This document shows positions 1-6,558 of a stretch of DNA of 9,439 bases, piece after piece. The stretch spans positions 1 through 9,439 of the forward strand of contig JAUSJS010000195.1 in NCBI GenBank assembly GCA_030647575.1, written 5' to 3'. The translations under genes were made by a program, and so were the position numbers. The notes beneath the pieces were generated by a model, which was not told where the DNA came from, did no database searches, and saw only the letters and a list, made by a program, of their open reading frames with translations. The DNA comes from Candidatus Limnocylindrales bacterium. Lineage in GTDB: Bacteria; Chloroflexota; Limnocylindria; Limnocylindrales; CSP1-4. The stretch's first letter is position 1. Every line of letters begins with the position of its first letter.

Positions 1-588
1 TCGCGCCGGGAGTGCCGATCGAAACGTCGCCGCATGCGTCTCGACCCGCCGCCGAGCCGTTCGGTCGTCCGGCAGCGCCAGCAGTCTCGTGACGGACGTC
101 ACAGGCCAGCCTCGCTCGCGCGCGACGTAACGGGCGAGCCGTCCCTTACGGTCCAGGCCAGCGAGCAGGGCCTGAAGATCGGGGACCACCGACTTGACCT
201 CGACGACCAGGAGCGATCCGCTGGAGACGTGGAAGCCGAGGACGTCGATGGAACCGCGCTCGCCGCGGAGGTTGAACGAGGCCTCGGTGGCAACCTCCCA
301 GCCGTCCGACGTCAGCATCGCGACCACACGCTCAACGAGGTCCGCATGGCGCGCATCCAACAGTCGATCGAGCCCCTCGCCCTGCCAGAGCAGCCGAACA
401 TCGACGCGCGCACCGAGCTCGGCGGCCACCCGCACCAGCGTATGCACCGCAACCCGGTCGGCTCGCCCTCGCTCGATCCGGCCGATGACCGATCGCGACA
501 CGCCCGCTCTTGTAGCCAGTTGAGCCTGCGTCAGGCGTCGTCGCAGTCGCAGCGCCCGCATCCCGAGCCCGAAGCGGATGACATTCAT
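1..588 (-). CDS. XRE-family HTH protein with C-terminal PD-(D/E)XK-like domain (3' partial)
   Basis: The reading frame runs on the minus strand from ATG at 588-586 to the left edge without a stop: 196 codons, C-terminus missing. Residues about 8-60 form a Cro/C1-type helix-turn-helix. They contain RRLTQAQLATRAGVSRSVIG followed by RIERGRADR, the usual 'Q..LA..AG.S...I..IE.G' pattern. Residues about 82-160 resemble the core of a PD-(D/E)XK fold: helix (HADLVERVVAMLTSDGW), strand, D115 in GSIDVLGF, then E130-x-K132 in LLVVEVKS. A basic stretch (LDRKGRLARYVARERGW) follows. Similar XRE proteins with this tail are frequent in high-GC Actinomycetota and Chloroflexota and are, as far as I know, uncharacterised. 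It is likely a DNA-binding regulator; real nuclease activity is only a possibility. The start was chosen because the HTH begins just after it and the upstream frame shows no ATG and no conserved-looking sequence. I see no clear Shine-Dalgarno. It is divergent from the men operon, with no evident functional link. Confidence 0.85.
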   Translation of the reverse strand, partial: MNVIRFGLGMRALRLRRRLTQAQLATRAGVSRSVIGRIERGRADRVAVHTLVRVAAELGARVDVRLLWQGEGLDRLLDARHADLVERVVAMLTSDGWEVATEASFNLRGERGSIDVLGFHVSSGSLLVVEVKSVVPDLQALLAGLDRKGRLARYVARERGWPVTSVTRLLALPDDRTARRRVETHAATFRSALPAR

Positions 589-958
589 GACGGTAGCATT
601 GGTCGTGGCGATGCACTGCGACGTATCTGGCGCTTGTAACGAGTCTCGCGATGACGATGGGAGTCTTGCCAGATGCGCCCCAGGCGGGCATTGGTCAGAC
701 CCGATCGTGACAGAGGATCTCTCGGCGAGCATCTGACAGCGCGAACTTCGATCCTCCGTTGGTTCCGCGCTCGCGAGGGTCGCGACGCCACGCGTCGTGC
801 GCGAGTGAGCCTGACGAGCGCCCGCCTGGTGGCCATCTGCCGGTTGGTCCACGACGGACGACCGGACGAGCGCGCCATCGAGCCTGACGATGATTCCCAC
901 GACGCCGATGACCAGGAGGGCGGTGGTGGGTCGGATGGAGCCAGCGACGGCGCCGCGG

Positions 959-964
959 TAGGAT
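959..964 (+). promoter_or_regulatory. Possible -10 element of the tetR-men promoter
   Basis: TAGGAT at 959-964 fits the TAnnnT -10 pattern of the housekeeping sigma factor and would start transcription near 971, inside the inverted repeat. I see no good TTGACA-like -35 element 17 bp upstream, so this rests on position and the hexamer alone. Confidence 0.35.
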
Positions 965-968
965 GCAC

Positions 969-990
969 ATACCGACTGCTCGGTCGGTAT
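969..990. promoter_or_regulatory. Probable TetR operator (perfect 8+8 bp inverted repeat)
   Basis: The half-sites ATACCGAC (969-976) and GTCGGTAT (983-990) are exact reverse complements separated by 6 bp (tgctcg). The ACCGAC...GTCGGT core is typical of operators bound by TetR-family dimers. The repeat sits 16 bp before the likely tetR start and overlaps the predicted transcription start, the classical place for autorepression. The symmetry is seen directly; binding by the adjacent TetR protein is inferred. Confidence 0.75.
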
Positions 991-997
991 CGCTCGT

Positions 998-1001
998 GGA
1001 G
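998..1001 (+). promoter_or_regulatory. Shine-Dalgarno for tetR; favours the second ATG
   Basis: GGAG at 998-1001 is followed by two tandem ATG codons at 1004 and 1007. The first is only 2 bases from the GGAG and the second is 5 bases away, a workable spacing. The second ATG is therefore the more likely start. Confidence 0.55.
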
Positions 1002-1006
1002 TAATG

Positions 1007-1660
1007 ATGAGCCCGAACGAGGGGCGTCCCCCGACGCAGGCTGAGCGGAGCCGATCGCGGCGCGAGCAGATCCTCGACGCGGCGTTCCACACGTTCACCC
1101 GGCGTGGCTACCGCGACACCGTCATGGACGAGATTGCGGCGGCTGCCGACACGAGCAAGGGCGGGGTCTACTTCCACTTCCCGACCAAGGAGGCGATCTT
1201 CCGCGAGCTGGTGCGGACCACCGCGAATCGACTCGCCGCGAAGGTGGAGCAAGCGGTCGCCGAACATACCGACCCGATCGCCCGCGCGGATGCCGCCCTT
1301 CGGACCGTGCTCGCCACCTTCGCCGGCCATCGCACGATGGCCCGCCTGCTGTTTGTCGACGCCATGGGAGCCGGGCGCGTCTTCAACGCCGAAACGAATG
1401 CACTCCACGATCGGTTCGCCGGCATGATCGCGAGCTACCTGGACGAGGCCGTATCGGCTGGCGCGATCCCTCCGATCGATACGGCCCTATCCGGCGTGGC
1501 GTGGTTCGGTGCGCTCAACGAGGTCGTCGCCCGCTGGTTGTTAGTCGACGAGGCTCCGCCGCTCGAAACGGCCTATCCCACGCTGCGCGCGCTGTTGCTG
1601 CGCAGTGTCGGCGTGGACGAGGCTCGCATCGCCGACGACTCCGCCGGATCCGTCCCGTGA
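1007..1660 (+). CDS. TetR/AcrR-family transcriptional regulator
   Basis: A one-component repressor of 217 residues, the usual TetR length. The N-terminal DNA-binding domain spans about residues 18-65: REQILDAAFHTFTRRGY (helix 1), the HTH MDEIAAAADTSKGGVYFHF, then PTKEAIFRELV. The remainder is an alpha-helical ligand-binding and dimerisation domain whose ligand cannot be read from sequence. ATG at 1004 is an alternative start adding one Met; 1007 is better spaced from GGAG. The stop overlaps the GTG of menF, so the regulator is cotranscribed with the menaquinone genes. A perfect inverted repeat lies just upstream. The plausible role is autoregulated repression of the whole men operon, lifted by a pathway intermediate, a quinone or an acyl-CoA; the ligand is a guess. 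Family assignment is firm, specific function is inferred from position. Confidence 0.92.
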   Translation: MSPNEGRPPTQAERSRSRREQILDAAFHTFTRRGYRDTVMDEIAAAADTSKGGVYFHFPTKEAIFRELVRTTANRLAAKVEQAVAEHTDPIARADAALRTVLATFAGHRTMARLLFVDAMGAGRVFNAETNALHDRFAGMIASYLDEAVSAGAIPPIDTALSGVAWFGALNEVVARWLLVDEAPPLETAYPTLRALLLRSVGVDEARIADDSAGSVP

Positions 1661-3135
1661 CCGTCGCCGACCGCCGCGACACGACCGAGGCCCGGGGACC
1701 CATCGCCTCAGAATTCACCGCCCTACTGACGACCGCCCGCGGCCGGGGTAGCCCATGGTCGCTCATCTCGACCACGCTGCCCGTGGCGGCACTCGACCCG
1801 ATCGACCTGTTCGCCGCGGCGCGCTCGCTCGACCTGGAAGCGGCCCTGTGGCTCCAACCGGTGACAGATCGATCCATCGTCGGCGTCGGGCGCGCGTGGG
1901 CCGTCGAGGCTGGCGGGCCCGAGCGCTTCGCCGCGGCGACGGCGGCATGGCGCGCCGTCCTGGCCGGAGCCATCGGATCGGGCGCGCCGACAGGGATTCC
2001 GGAGAGCGGCCCCATGCTGCTCGGTGGACTCGGCTTCACCGGCAGGACCCCTGAGGCGGACGATCCCTGGGCGCCGTTCGGTCCGGCGTCGCTCGTCCTG
2101 CCCTCGTTCACCCTCGTGCGAAGCGGAGCGCGGACGTGCCTGACGGTCGCTGTCGGTCCGGACCAGATCGACGGTCTTGCTCCAGGACACGTCGAGCGCC
2201 GATGGGACGCGCTGGCGCGTCACGCCGAGAGTCGCCGCGAGGTATCGATGCACGGGGAATCCGGGGCGCTCGACGCGCCGCCCGGACCGGGCGCGCTCTG
2301 GGTGATCGACGAGCGCCCGGATCGGGCGGCGTGGGACAGGACCGTCGGCCTGTTCGCCGGGGCAGTCGGTCGCGGTCGGATCGACAAGGTCGTGCTGGCT
2401 CGGCGGGTCGTCTTCCGTGCCGCGGCCGACCTCGAGGTCGTGGCGGCCCTGCGACACCTTGCCCGAACCGCAGCGGAGAGCACGACGTTCGCCTTCGTCC
2501 GGCACGGTACGACGTTCCTTGGCGCGACTCCCGAGCGCCTCGTCCGCACGGTGGGGCGGTCGTTCGAGACCGACGCGATCGCCGGCTCTGCCGCGCGTGG
2601 CCAGGACCCGGCGGAGGACGCCCGGTTCGCGACCGCCCTGCTCGCGAGCGAGAAGGACCGCGAAGAACACGCCGTGGTCGTGGACATGCTCCGCACCAGC
2701 CTCACGCCGATCGTCGAGGCGCTGCACGTCGCGGACACCCCGGCCATCCTCCCGCTCCGGCATCTGCAGCACCTCGTGACCCCGATCAGCGGCAGGTTGC
2801 GCGACGAGGCGGGCCTGCTCGGGCTCGCCCAACGACTCCACCCGACGCCCGCGGTGGGAGGGGCTCCGCGTGACGTCGCCCTCGCGCTCATCGCCGAACA
2901 CGAGGGGTTCGATCGGGGCTGGTATGCGGGCCCCATTGGATGGCTGGGGGCCGACGGCGACGGCGAGCTGATGGTCGCCCTCCGGTGCGGGCTCGTCACG
3001 GGCACGCAGGCGACGCTGTTCGCCGGCTGCGGGATCGTTGCCGACTCGGACCCGACCCGAGAGTGGGAGGAATCGCGGCTCAAGCTCCGGACGATGACGG
3101 CCGCCCTCGGCGGGATCGCGGAGGAGGATCGATGA
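1657..3135 (+). CDS. menF: Isochorismate synthase MenF
   Basis: Converts chorismate to isochorismate with Mg2+, the committed step towards menaquinone. The protein has 492 residues from a GTG start. The N-terminal half (about 30-200) is the variable part; the chorismate-binding domain fills about 220-480. Catalytic landmarks match the MenF/EntC family: K244 in DKVVLARR (general base), E293 in ATPERL, ETDAIAGSAARG at 304-315, E337 in KDREEH and E472 in EWEESRLK (Mg2+ ligands by analogy with E. coli MenF E284 and E416). PTPAVGGAPRD and GWYAGPIGW are also present. The Lys at the base position and the Ala in the A-I-A-G segment favour isochorismate synthase over anthranilate or aminodeoxychorismate synthase. 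The frame is open further upstream, but GTG 1657 is chosen because it overlaps the tetR stop (GTGA) and the conserved N-terminus begins soon after. I see no strong Shine-Dalgarno, so it probably depends on reinitiation after tetR. Confidence 0.93.
   Translation: MTVADRRDTTEARGPIASEFTALLTTARGRGSPWSLISTTLPVAALDPIDLFAAARSLDLEAALWLQPVTDRSIVGVGRAWAVEAGGPERFAAATAAWRAVLAGAIGSGAPTGIPESGPMLLGGLGFTGRTPEADDPWAPFGPASLVLPSFTLVRSGARTCLTVAVGPDQIDGLAPGHVERRWDALARHAESRREVSMHGESGALDAPPGPGALWVIDERPDRAAWDRTVGLFAGAVGRGRIDKVVLARRVVFRAAADLEVVAALRHLARTAAESTTFAFVRHGTTFLGATPERLVRTVGRSFETDAIAGSAARGQDPAEDARFATALLASEKDREEHAVVVDMLRTSLTPIVEALHVADTPAILPLRHLQHLVTPISGRLRDEAGLLGLAQRLHPTPAVGGAPRDVALALIAEHEGFDRGWYAGPIGWLGADGDGELMVALRCGLVTGTQATLFAGCGIVADSDPTREWEESRLKLRTMTAALGGIAEEDR
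3121..3127 (+). promoter_or_regulatory. Strong Shine-Dalgarno for menD inside the menF 3' end
   Basis: GAGGAGG at 3121-3127 lies 4 bases before the menD ATG (3132) and encodes part of the MenF C-terminus (EED). It is one of only two near-consensus ribosome binding sites at the operon junctions and fixes the menD start. Confidence 0.75.
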
Positions 3136-4916
3136 CCGATGTCCGGACACTCCGCGAGCTCGTCGAGGGACTCGTCGAGGCCGGAGTGGCCGAGGTCGTC
3201 GTCTGCCCCGGGTCGCGATCGACACCGCTCGCCCTCACTGCCCGGGCGCACCCGGGTCTTCGGGTCCGCGTTCTGCTGGATGAGCGGTCGGCCGGCTTCT
3301 TCGCGCTGGGCCTCGCCCGGGCATCGCGACGTCCGGTGGCCGTCATCGTGACCTCGGGAACGGCCGTCGCCAACCTCTTCCCGGCGGTCGTCGAGGCGTC
3401 CCTCGCCCGGGTCCCACTCGTCCTGCTCACGGCGGATCGACCCGCCGAGCTCCGCGAGCGCGGTGCGCCCCAGACGATCGATCAGGTCCGCATCTTCGGC
3501 GGCTACGTTCGCTGGTTCTCGGAACTGCCGTTGCTCGATGGTGCACCGGAGACGCGGCGCCACGTCCGCTCGGTTGTGGGCAGGGCCGTCGCCACGGCGC
3601 GGGGGGGCCCGGCCGGTCCGGTCCATCTCAACATCCCGTTCCGTGAGCCGCTCGTCCCGACGTCCGCGCTCGGACCGCTCGATCCGCCTCGCGCTGGAGA
3701 TCGGCACGCGCGGCCGTTCACGGACGTCGTGGCGGGGCGTCCCGGGCTCGCTGCAGGCGACCTGGTCGCACTCGCGGCCCTCGTCGCCTCGGTTGAGCGC
3801 GGCCTGATCGTCGCCGGACCCCAGGATGACCCGGATCTTCCAGCGGCAATCGCCCGCCTCGCCGCGGCGACCGGCTACCCGATCGTCGCCGATCCCCTGT
3901 CGGGCGTTCGCTGCGGACCGCACGACCGAGCGCTCGTCGTCGCCCACGCCGACCACCTGATCCGACCGGGACCGTGGCGTGACGCCCACCTGCCCGAGCT
4001 CGTGATCCGGTTTGGGGCGACCCCGACATCCAAGCCCGTCGTGACGCTCCTTGGCGAGGTGGCCCCGGCCCAGATCGTGGTCGACGGAGATGGGGGCTGG
4101 AGCGAGCCGGCGATCATCCCGACGACGTTCATCCACGCGGACGCCACGGCCACGGCGATCTCCCTGGCCGACGAGATCGCGACCGTCCGCGCGGCGGCGG
4201 ATGGTCCGCCGGAGACCCCGTGGGCGACCTCGTGGTCCCAGGCCGACCAGCTGGCCGACCGGGCGCTCCTCGACTGGCTGGGCGAAGTGACGGATCGCGG
4301 CGAGCCTTTCGAGGGACTGCCCTTCGCGCTGCTCGGTGGCCTGCTCCCCGATGGCGCGCTCCTGTGGGCAGGAAACAGCATGCCCGTCCGGGACCTCGAC
4401 GCCTGGCTCCCGAGCGGCGCTCGGTCCATCCGGCCCCTCTCGAACCGTGGCGCGAACGGGATCGACGGGGTCGTCTCGACGGCCCTCGGCGCGGCGGCGG
4501 CGGACGTGGGAGCTGTGACCCTGGTTGTCGGGGACGTTTCGTTCCTGCACGATCTGAATGCCCTGGTCGCGGCCCGACTGCACGGACTGTCGGCGACGAT
4601 CGTCCTCATCGAGAACGACGGAGGAGGGATCTTCTCCTTCCTGTCGCAGGCGACCACAGACGCCCCCGAGGTGGGTCTGCCCGACCACTACGAGGAGTTG
4701 TTCGGGACGCCCCACGGCATCGACGTCGGCCCGATCGTGGCGGCACTCGGTGGGGTGTACCGATCCGTGAGTCCCTCCGAGCTGCGCGAGGCACTGGCCG
4801 ATCCCTTCACCCCGCCGGGCGTCCGAGTGTTCGGGTTCCGGACGGATCGTGGACGGAATGTCGAGCTCCATCACGAGGCAGCCGCCGTCGTGGCGGACGC
4901 GCTGTCACGGCTGTGA
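3132..4916 (+). CDS. menD: SEPHCHC synthase MenD
   Basis: A thiamine-diphosphate enzyme that decarboxylates 2-oxoglutarate and adds the succinyl-semialdehyde unit to isochorismate, giving SEPHCHC. At 594 residues it is near the usual length. The N-terminal Pyr domain contains VVVCPGSRSTPLAL (23-36), the catalytic glutamate E51 in LDERSAGFFALG, TSGTAVANLFPAVVEA (74-89) and TADRPAELRERGAPQTIDQ (100-118). The middle domain (about 190-350) is less conserved. The C-terminal PP domain has AGNSMPVRDLD (413-423), SNRGANGIDG (437-446), G467-D468 in VVGDVSFLHD and N495 in IENDGGGIFSF, the ThDP-Mg2+ binding pair. The start overlaps the menF stop (ATGA) behind a strong Shine-Dalgarno. A run of seven G at 3601-3607 lies in the coding sequence, but conserved motifs on both sides share one frame, so the gene is intact. 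Confidence 0.97.
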   Translation: MTDVRTLRELVEGLVEAGVAEVVVCPGSRSTPLALTARAHPGLRVRVLLDERSAGFFALGLARASRRPVAVIVTSGTAVANLFPAVVEASLARVPLVLLTADRPAELRERGAPQTIDQVRIFGGYVRWFSELPLLDGAPETRRHVRSVVGRAVATARGGPAGPVHLNIPFREPLVPTSALGPLDPPRAGDRHARPFTDVVAGRPGLAAGDLVALAALVASVERGLIVAGPQDDPDLPAAIARLAAATGYPIVADPLSGVRCGPHDRALVVAHADHLIRPGPWRDAHLPELVIRFGATPTSKPVVTLLGEVAPAQIVVDGDGGWSEPAIIPTTFIHADATATAISLADEIATVRAAADGPPETPWATSWSQADQLADRALLDWLGEVTDRGEPFEGLPFALLGGLLPDGALLWAGNSMPVRDLDAWLPSGARSIRPLSNRGANGIDGVVSTALGAAAADVGAVTLVVGDVSFLHDLNALVAARLHGLSATIVLIENDGGGIFSFLSQATTDAPEVGLPDHYEELFGTPHGIDVGPIVAALGGVYRSVSPSELREALADPFTPPGVRVFGFRTDRGRNVELHHEAAAVVADALSRL

Positions 4917-5734
4917 GCGGCATCATCGTGGACGACCTCCGCTGGGAAGTCCGAACTCGCGGCGCCGGGAAACCGCTGCTCCTGCTGCACGGCTTCATGG
5001 GCCGCGGGACGAGTTGGGCGGCCCACGCGACGGCATTCGGCCGCCATTTCCGCGTCATCGCGGTGGACCTTCCGGGCCACGGCCGCTCGGGGATCCCGCG
5101 GGATCCGGCGCGCGCGAGCGTCGAGCGGACGGCGGACGACCTCGCGACCATCCTGCATCGAGCAGGGTCTGCGCCGGCGCACGTGGTCGGCTATTCGCTG
5201 GGCGCGCGTGTCGCGTTGCGGCTAGCCGTCGCCCGTCCGGATGCGTTGCGTCGTCTCGTGCTGGAGAGCCCCTCGGCGGGCATTGCCGCCGAGGCGGAGC
5301 GCGTCGCCAGGCGCGCCGCCGACGCGGACCGGGCCGCCCGCCTCGAACGAGACGGGATCGAGGCGTTCGTGGACGAGTGGGAGCGCGAACCGGTCTTCGC
5401 CAGCCTGACGGGCCTCCCACCCACCCGCGCTTCACGGCTCCGATCGGAGCGGCTCCGGAACCGGCCGGTGGGCCTGGCCGCCAGTCTGTGCGGATCGGGA
5501 CAGGGCAGCATGGTTCCCCTCCATGAGCGCCTGGCGGGGATCCGGACCCCGACCCTGGTCATCGCCGGGGCCATGGATCCGACCGGCCGGGCCCGCGCCG
5601 AAGTGGTCGCCGCGGGCATCCCCGGAGCGCGCCTCGAGATCGTTCCCGGGGCCGGCCACGCGCCGCATCTCGAGGCCCCTCGGCTCTTTCGTTCGCTCGT
5701 GCTCGACTTCCTGAAGGAGGACCCCGTCGCATGA
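4913..5734 (+). CDS. menH: SHCHC synthase MenH (alpha/beta hydrolase)
   Basis: Eliminates pyruvate from SEPHCHC to give SHCHC. The 273-residue protein is a compact alpha/beta hydrolase. Its oxyanion segment is LLLLHGFMGRGTSW (22-35), followed by VDLPGHGRSG (51-60), the nucleophile elbow VGYSLGARVAL with S95, the acid D222 in IAGAMDPTGRA and H249 in PGAGHAPHLE, giving a Ser-Asp-His triad. Y94 beside the nucleophile and R99 four residues after it match E. coli MenH Tyr85 and Arg90, and W156 followed by EPVFASL resembles the family's cap region. These features and its place between menD and menB separate it from generic hydrolases. The start is GTG, overlapping the menD stop (GTGA), with no good Shine-Dalgarno in front. 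Confidence 0.9.
   Translation: MSGIIVDDLRWEVRTRGAGKPLLLLHGFMGRGTSWAAHATAFGRHFRVIAVDLPGHGRSGIPRDPARASVERTADDLATILHRAGSAPAHVVGYSLGARVALRLAVARPDALRRLVLESPSAGIAAEAERVARRAADADRAARLERDGIEAFVDEWEREPVFASLTGLPPTRASRLRSERLRNRPVGLAASLCGSGQGSMVPLHERLAGIRTPTLVIAGAMDPTGRARAEVVAAGIPGARLEIVPGAGHAPHLEAPRLFRSLVLDFLKEDPVA
5091..5106. repeat. 16-bp perfect palindrome within menH
   Basis: GGATCCCGCGGGATCC reads identically on both strands with no spacer. It lies in the menH coding sequence (residues G60 to P65) just after the DLPGHGRSG motif. Function is doubtful, and chance is a reasonable explanation in GC-rich DNA. Confidence 0.5.
5714..5720 (+). promoter_or_regulatory. Strong Shine-Dalgarno for menB inside the menH 3' end
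   Basis: AAGGAGG at 5714-5720 is a near-perfect anti-16S match located 10 bases before the menB ATG at 5731. It overlaps codons for the MenH tail and supports high menB translation independent of pure reinitiation. Confidence 0.75.
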
Positions 5735-6558
5735 CCGCCGCCGTTACCTGGACCAGCGTCGTCGACTATGAGGACATCCGCTACGAGCACTCGGGGACTG
5801 GGATCGCCCGGCTGACGATCGATCGGCCGGAGGTCCGCAACGCCTTCCGCCCGGAGACAGTCAAGGACCTGATCGACGCCGTTGCGCGGATCCGAGACGA
5901 CCCCTCGATCGGCTGTGTCCTTCTCACCGGTGCGGGGGACCAGGCGTTCTGTTCCGGAGGCGACCAGCGCTACAAGGACCGCGGCGGATATGTCGGGAGC
6001 GACGGGCTGGCCCGGCTGAACGTGCTGGATCTGCAGCGCCAGATCCGGTCGCTGCCGATCCCGGTCATCGCCCTGGTCAACGGCTACGCGATCGGCGGTG
6101 GCCAGGTGCTGCAGGTCGTGTGCGACCTGGCGATCGCAGGTGACAATGCCATCTTCGGCCAGGTCGGCCCACAGGTCGGGAGTTTCGATGCCGGCTTCGG
6201 GATCGGGCTCCTGGCTCGGCTGGTGGGCGACCGGAAGGCCAAGGAGATCTGGTTCCTGTGCCATCGCTACGACGCGACCGAGGCCCTCGAGATGGGCCTC
6301 GTCAACCGCGTGGTGCCACTGGCCCAGCTGGAGGTCGAGGGTGTTGCCTGGGCGCATGAGATCCTGGCCATGAGCCCCACCGCGATCCGCTTCCTCAAGT
6401 CGGCGTTCCTCGTCGCCACGGACGGGCTGGCCGGGCTGCAGGAGTTCGCGGGCAACGCGACGGGTCTGTACTACACAACCGACGAGGCCCACGAGGGCTC
6501 CCGGGCGTTCCTGGAGAAGCGACGGCCGGACTTCTCGAAGTTCCCGCGTCGCCCGTGA
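5731..6558 (+). CDS. menB: 1,4-dihydroxy-2-naphthoyl-CoA synthase MenB
   Basis: A crotonase-superfamily enzyme that closes the second ring of o-succinylbenzoyl-CoA to DHNA-CoA. The 275 residues match E. coli MenB closely throughout. Landmarks are the oxyanion-hole segment FCSGGDQRYKD (73-83), NGYAIGGGQVLQ (117-128), FGQVGPQVGSFDAGFG (142-157) with S151 and D153 at the E. coli S161/D163 positions, KEIWFLC (171-177) and the C-terminal signature EKRRPDFSKFPRRP. Gly146, with Q144 and W174, places it in the bicarbonate-dependent class (E. coli Q154, G156, W184), not the class carrying an Asp there, as in Mycobacterium. Val145 replaces the E. coli Thr155. The ATG overlaps the menH stop (ATGA) and has a strong Shine-Dalgarno. 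This is the most secure assignment in the window. Confidence 0.98.
   Translation: MTAAVTWTSVVDYEDIRYEHSGTGIARLTIDRPEVRNAFRPETVKDLIDAVARIRDDPSIGCVLLTGAGDQAFCSGGDQRYKDRGGYVGSDGLARLNVLDLQRQIRSLPIPVIALVNGYAIGGGQVLQVVCDLAIAGDNAIFGQVGPQVGSFDAGFGIGLLARLVGDRKAKEIWFLCHRYDATEALEMGLVNRVVPLAQLEVEGVAWAHEILAMSPTAIRFLKSAFLVATDGLAGLQEFAGNATGLYYTTDEAHEGSRAFLEKRRPDFSKFPRRP

Larger units (their letters stand above)
589..1003. other. Divergent intergenic region between the HTH gene and tetR
   Basis: This 415-bp stretch separates the minus-strand HTH gene from the plus-strand tetR-men operon. Its right end (about 959-1003) holds the probable promoter, operator and ribosome binding site of tetR. In the rest I find no tRNA, tandem repeat, terminator hairpin or convincing gene. 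Several frames stay open, as expected at high GC, but none has a good start or family-like protein. One minus-strand frame, the same one that runs on into the HTH gene, encodes a hydrophobic run (about 886-927) and is listed as a weak finding. Confidence 0.7.

Noticed and set aside
34..639. A 201-codon plus-strand open frame across the left end
   Set aside because: Its product is low-complexity and charged with no family resemblance, while the minus strand encodes a clear HTH domain and a conserved-looking C-terminal domain in the same place.
589..900. N-terminal extension of the HTH protein from GTG 900
   Set aside because: The frame is open but would add about 104 residues of non-conserved sequence before a domain that normally sits at the N-terminus; ATG 588 is the natural start.
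935..961. Eight-codon plus-strand mini-ORF ahead of the operon, a possible leader peptide
   Set aside because: It ends at the predicted -10 element and would lie upstream of the transcription start; no attenuator-like hairpins follow.
673..1044. A 123-codon plus-strand frame overlapping the start of tetR
   Set aside because: No family features, no ribosome binding site, and it would run through the promoter and operator of tetR out of frame with it.
1501..1656. Upstream in-frame extension of menF into tetR
   Set aside because: The extra 52 residues are Arg-rich shadow translation of tetR; GTG 1657 overlaps the tetR stop and directly precedes the conserved N-terminus.
2220..4874. An 884-codon open frame on the minus strand opposite menF and menD
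   Set aside because: It is rich in Arg, Ser and Pro with no recognisable family and lies opposite two well-conserved enzymes. It is the usual antisense shadow of GC-rich coding DNA.
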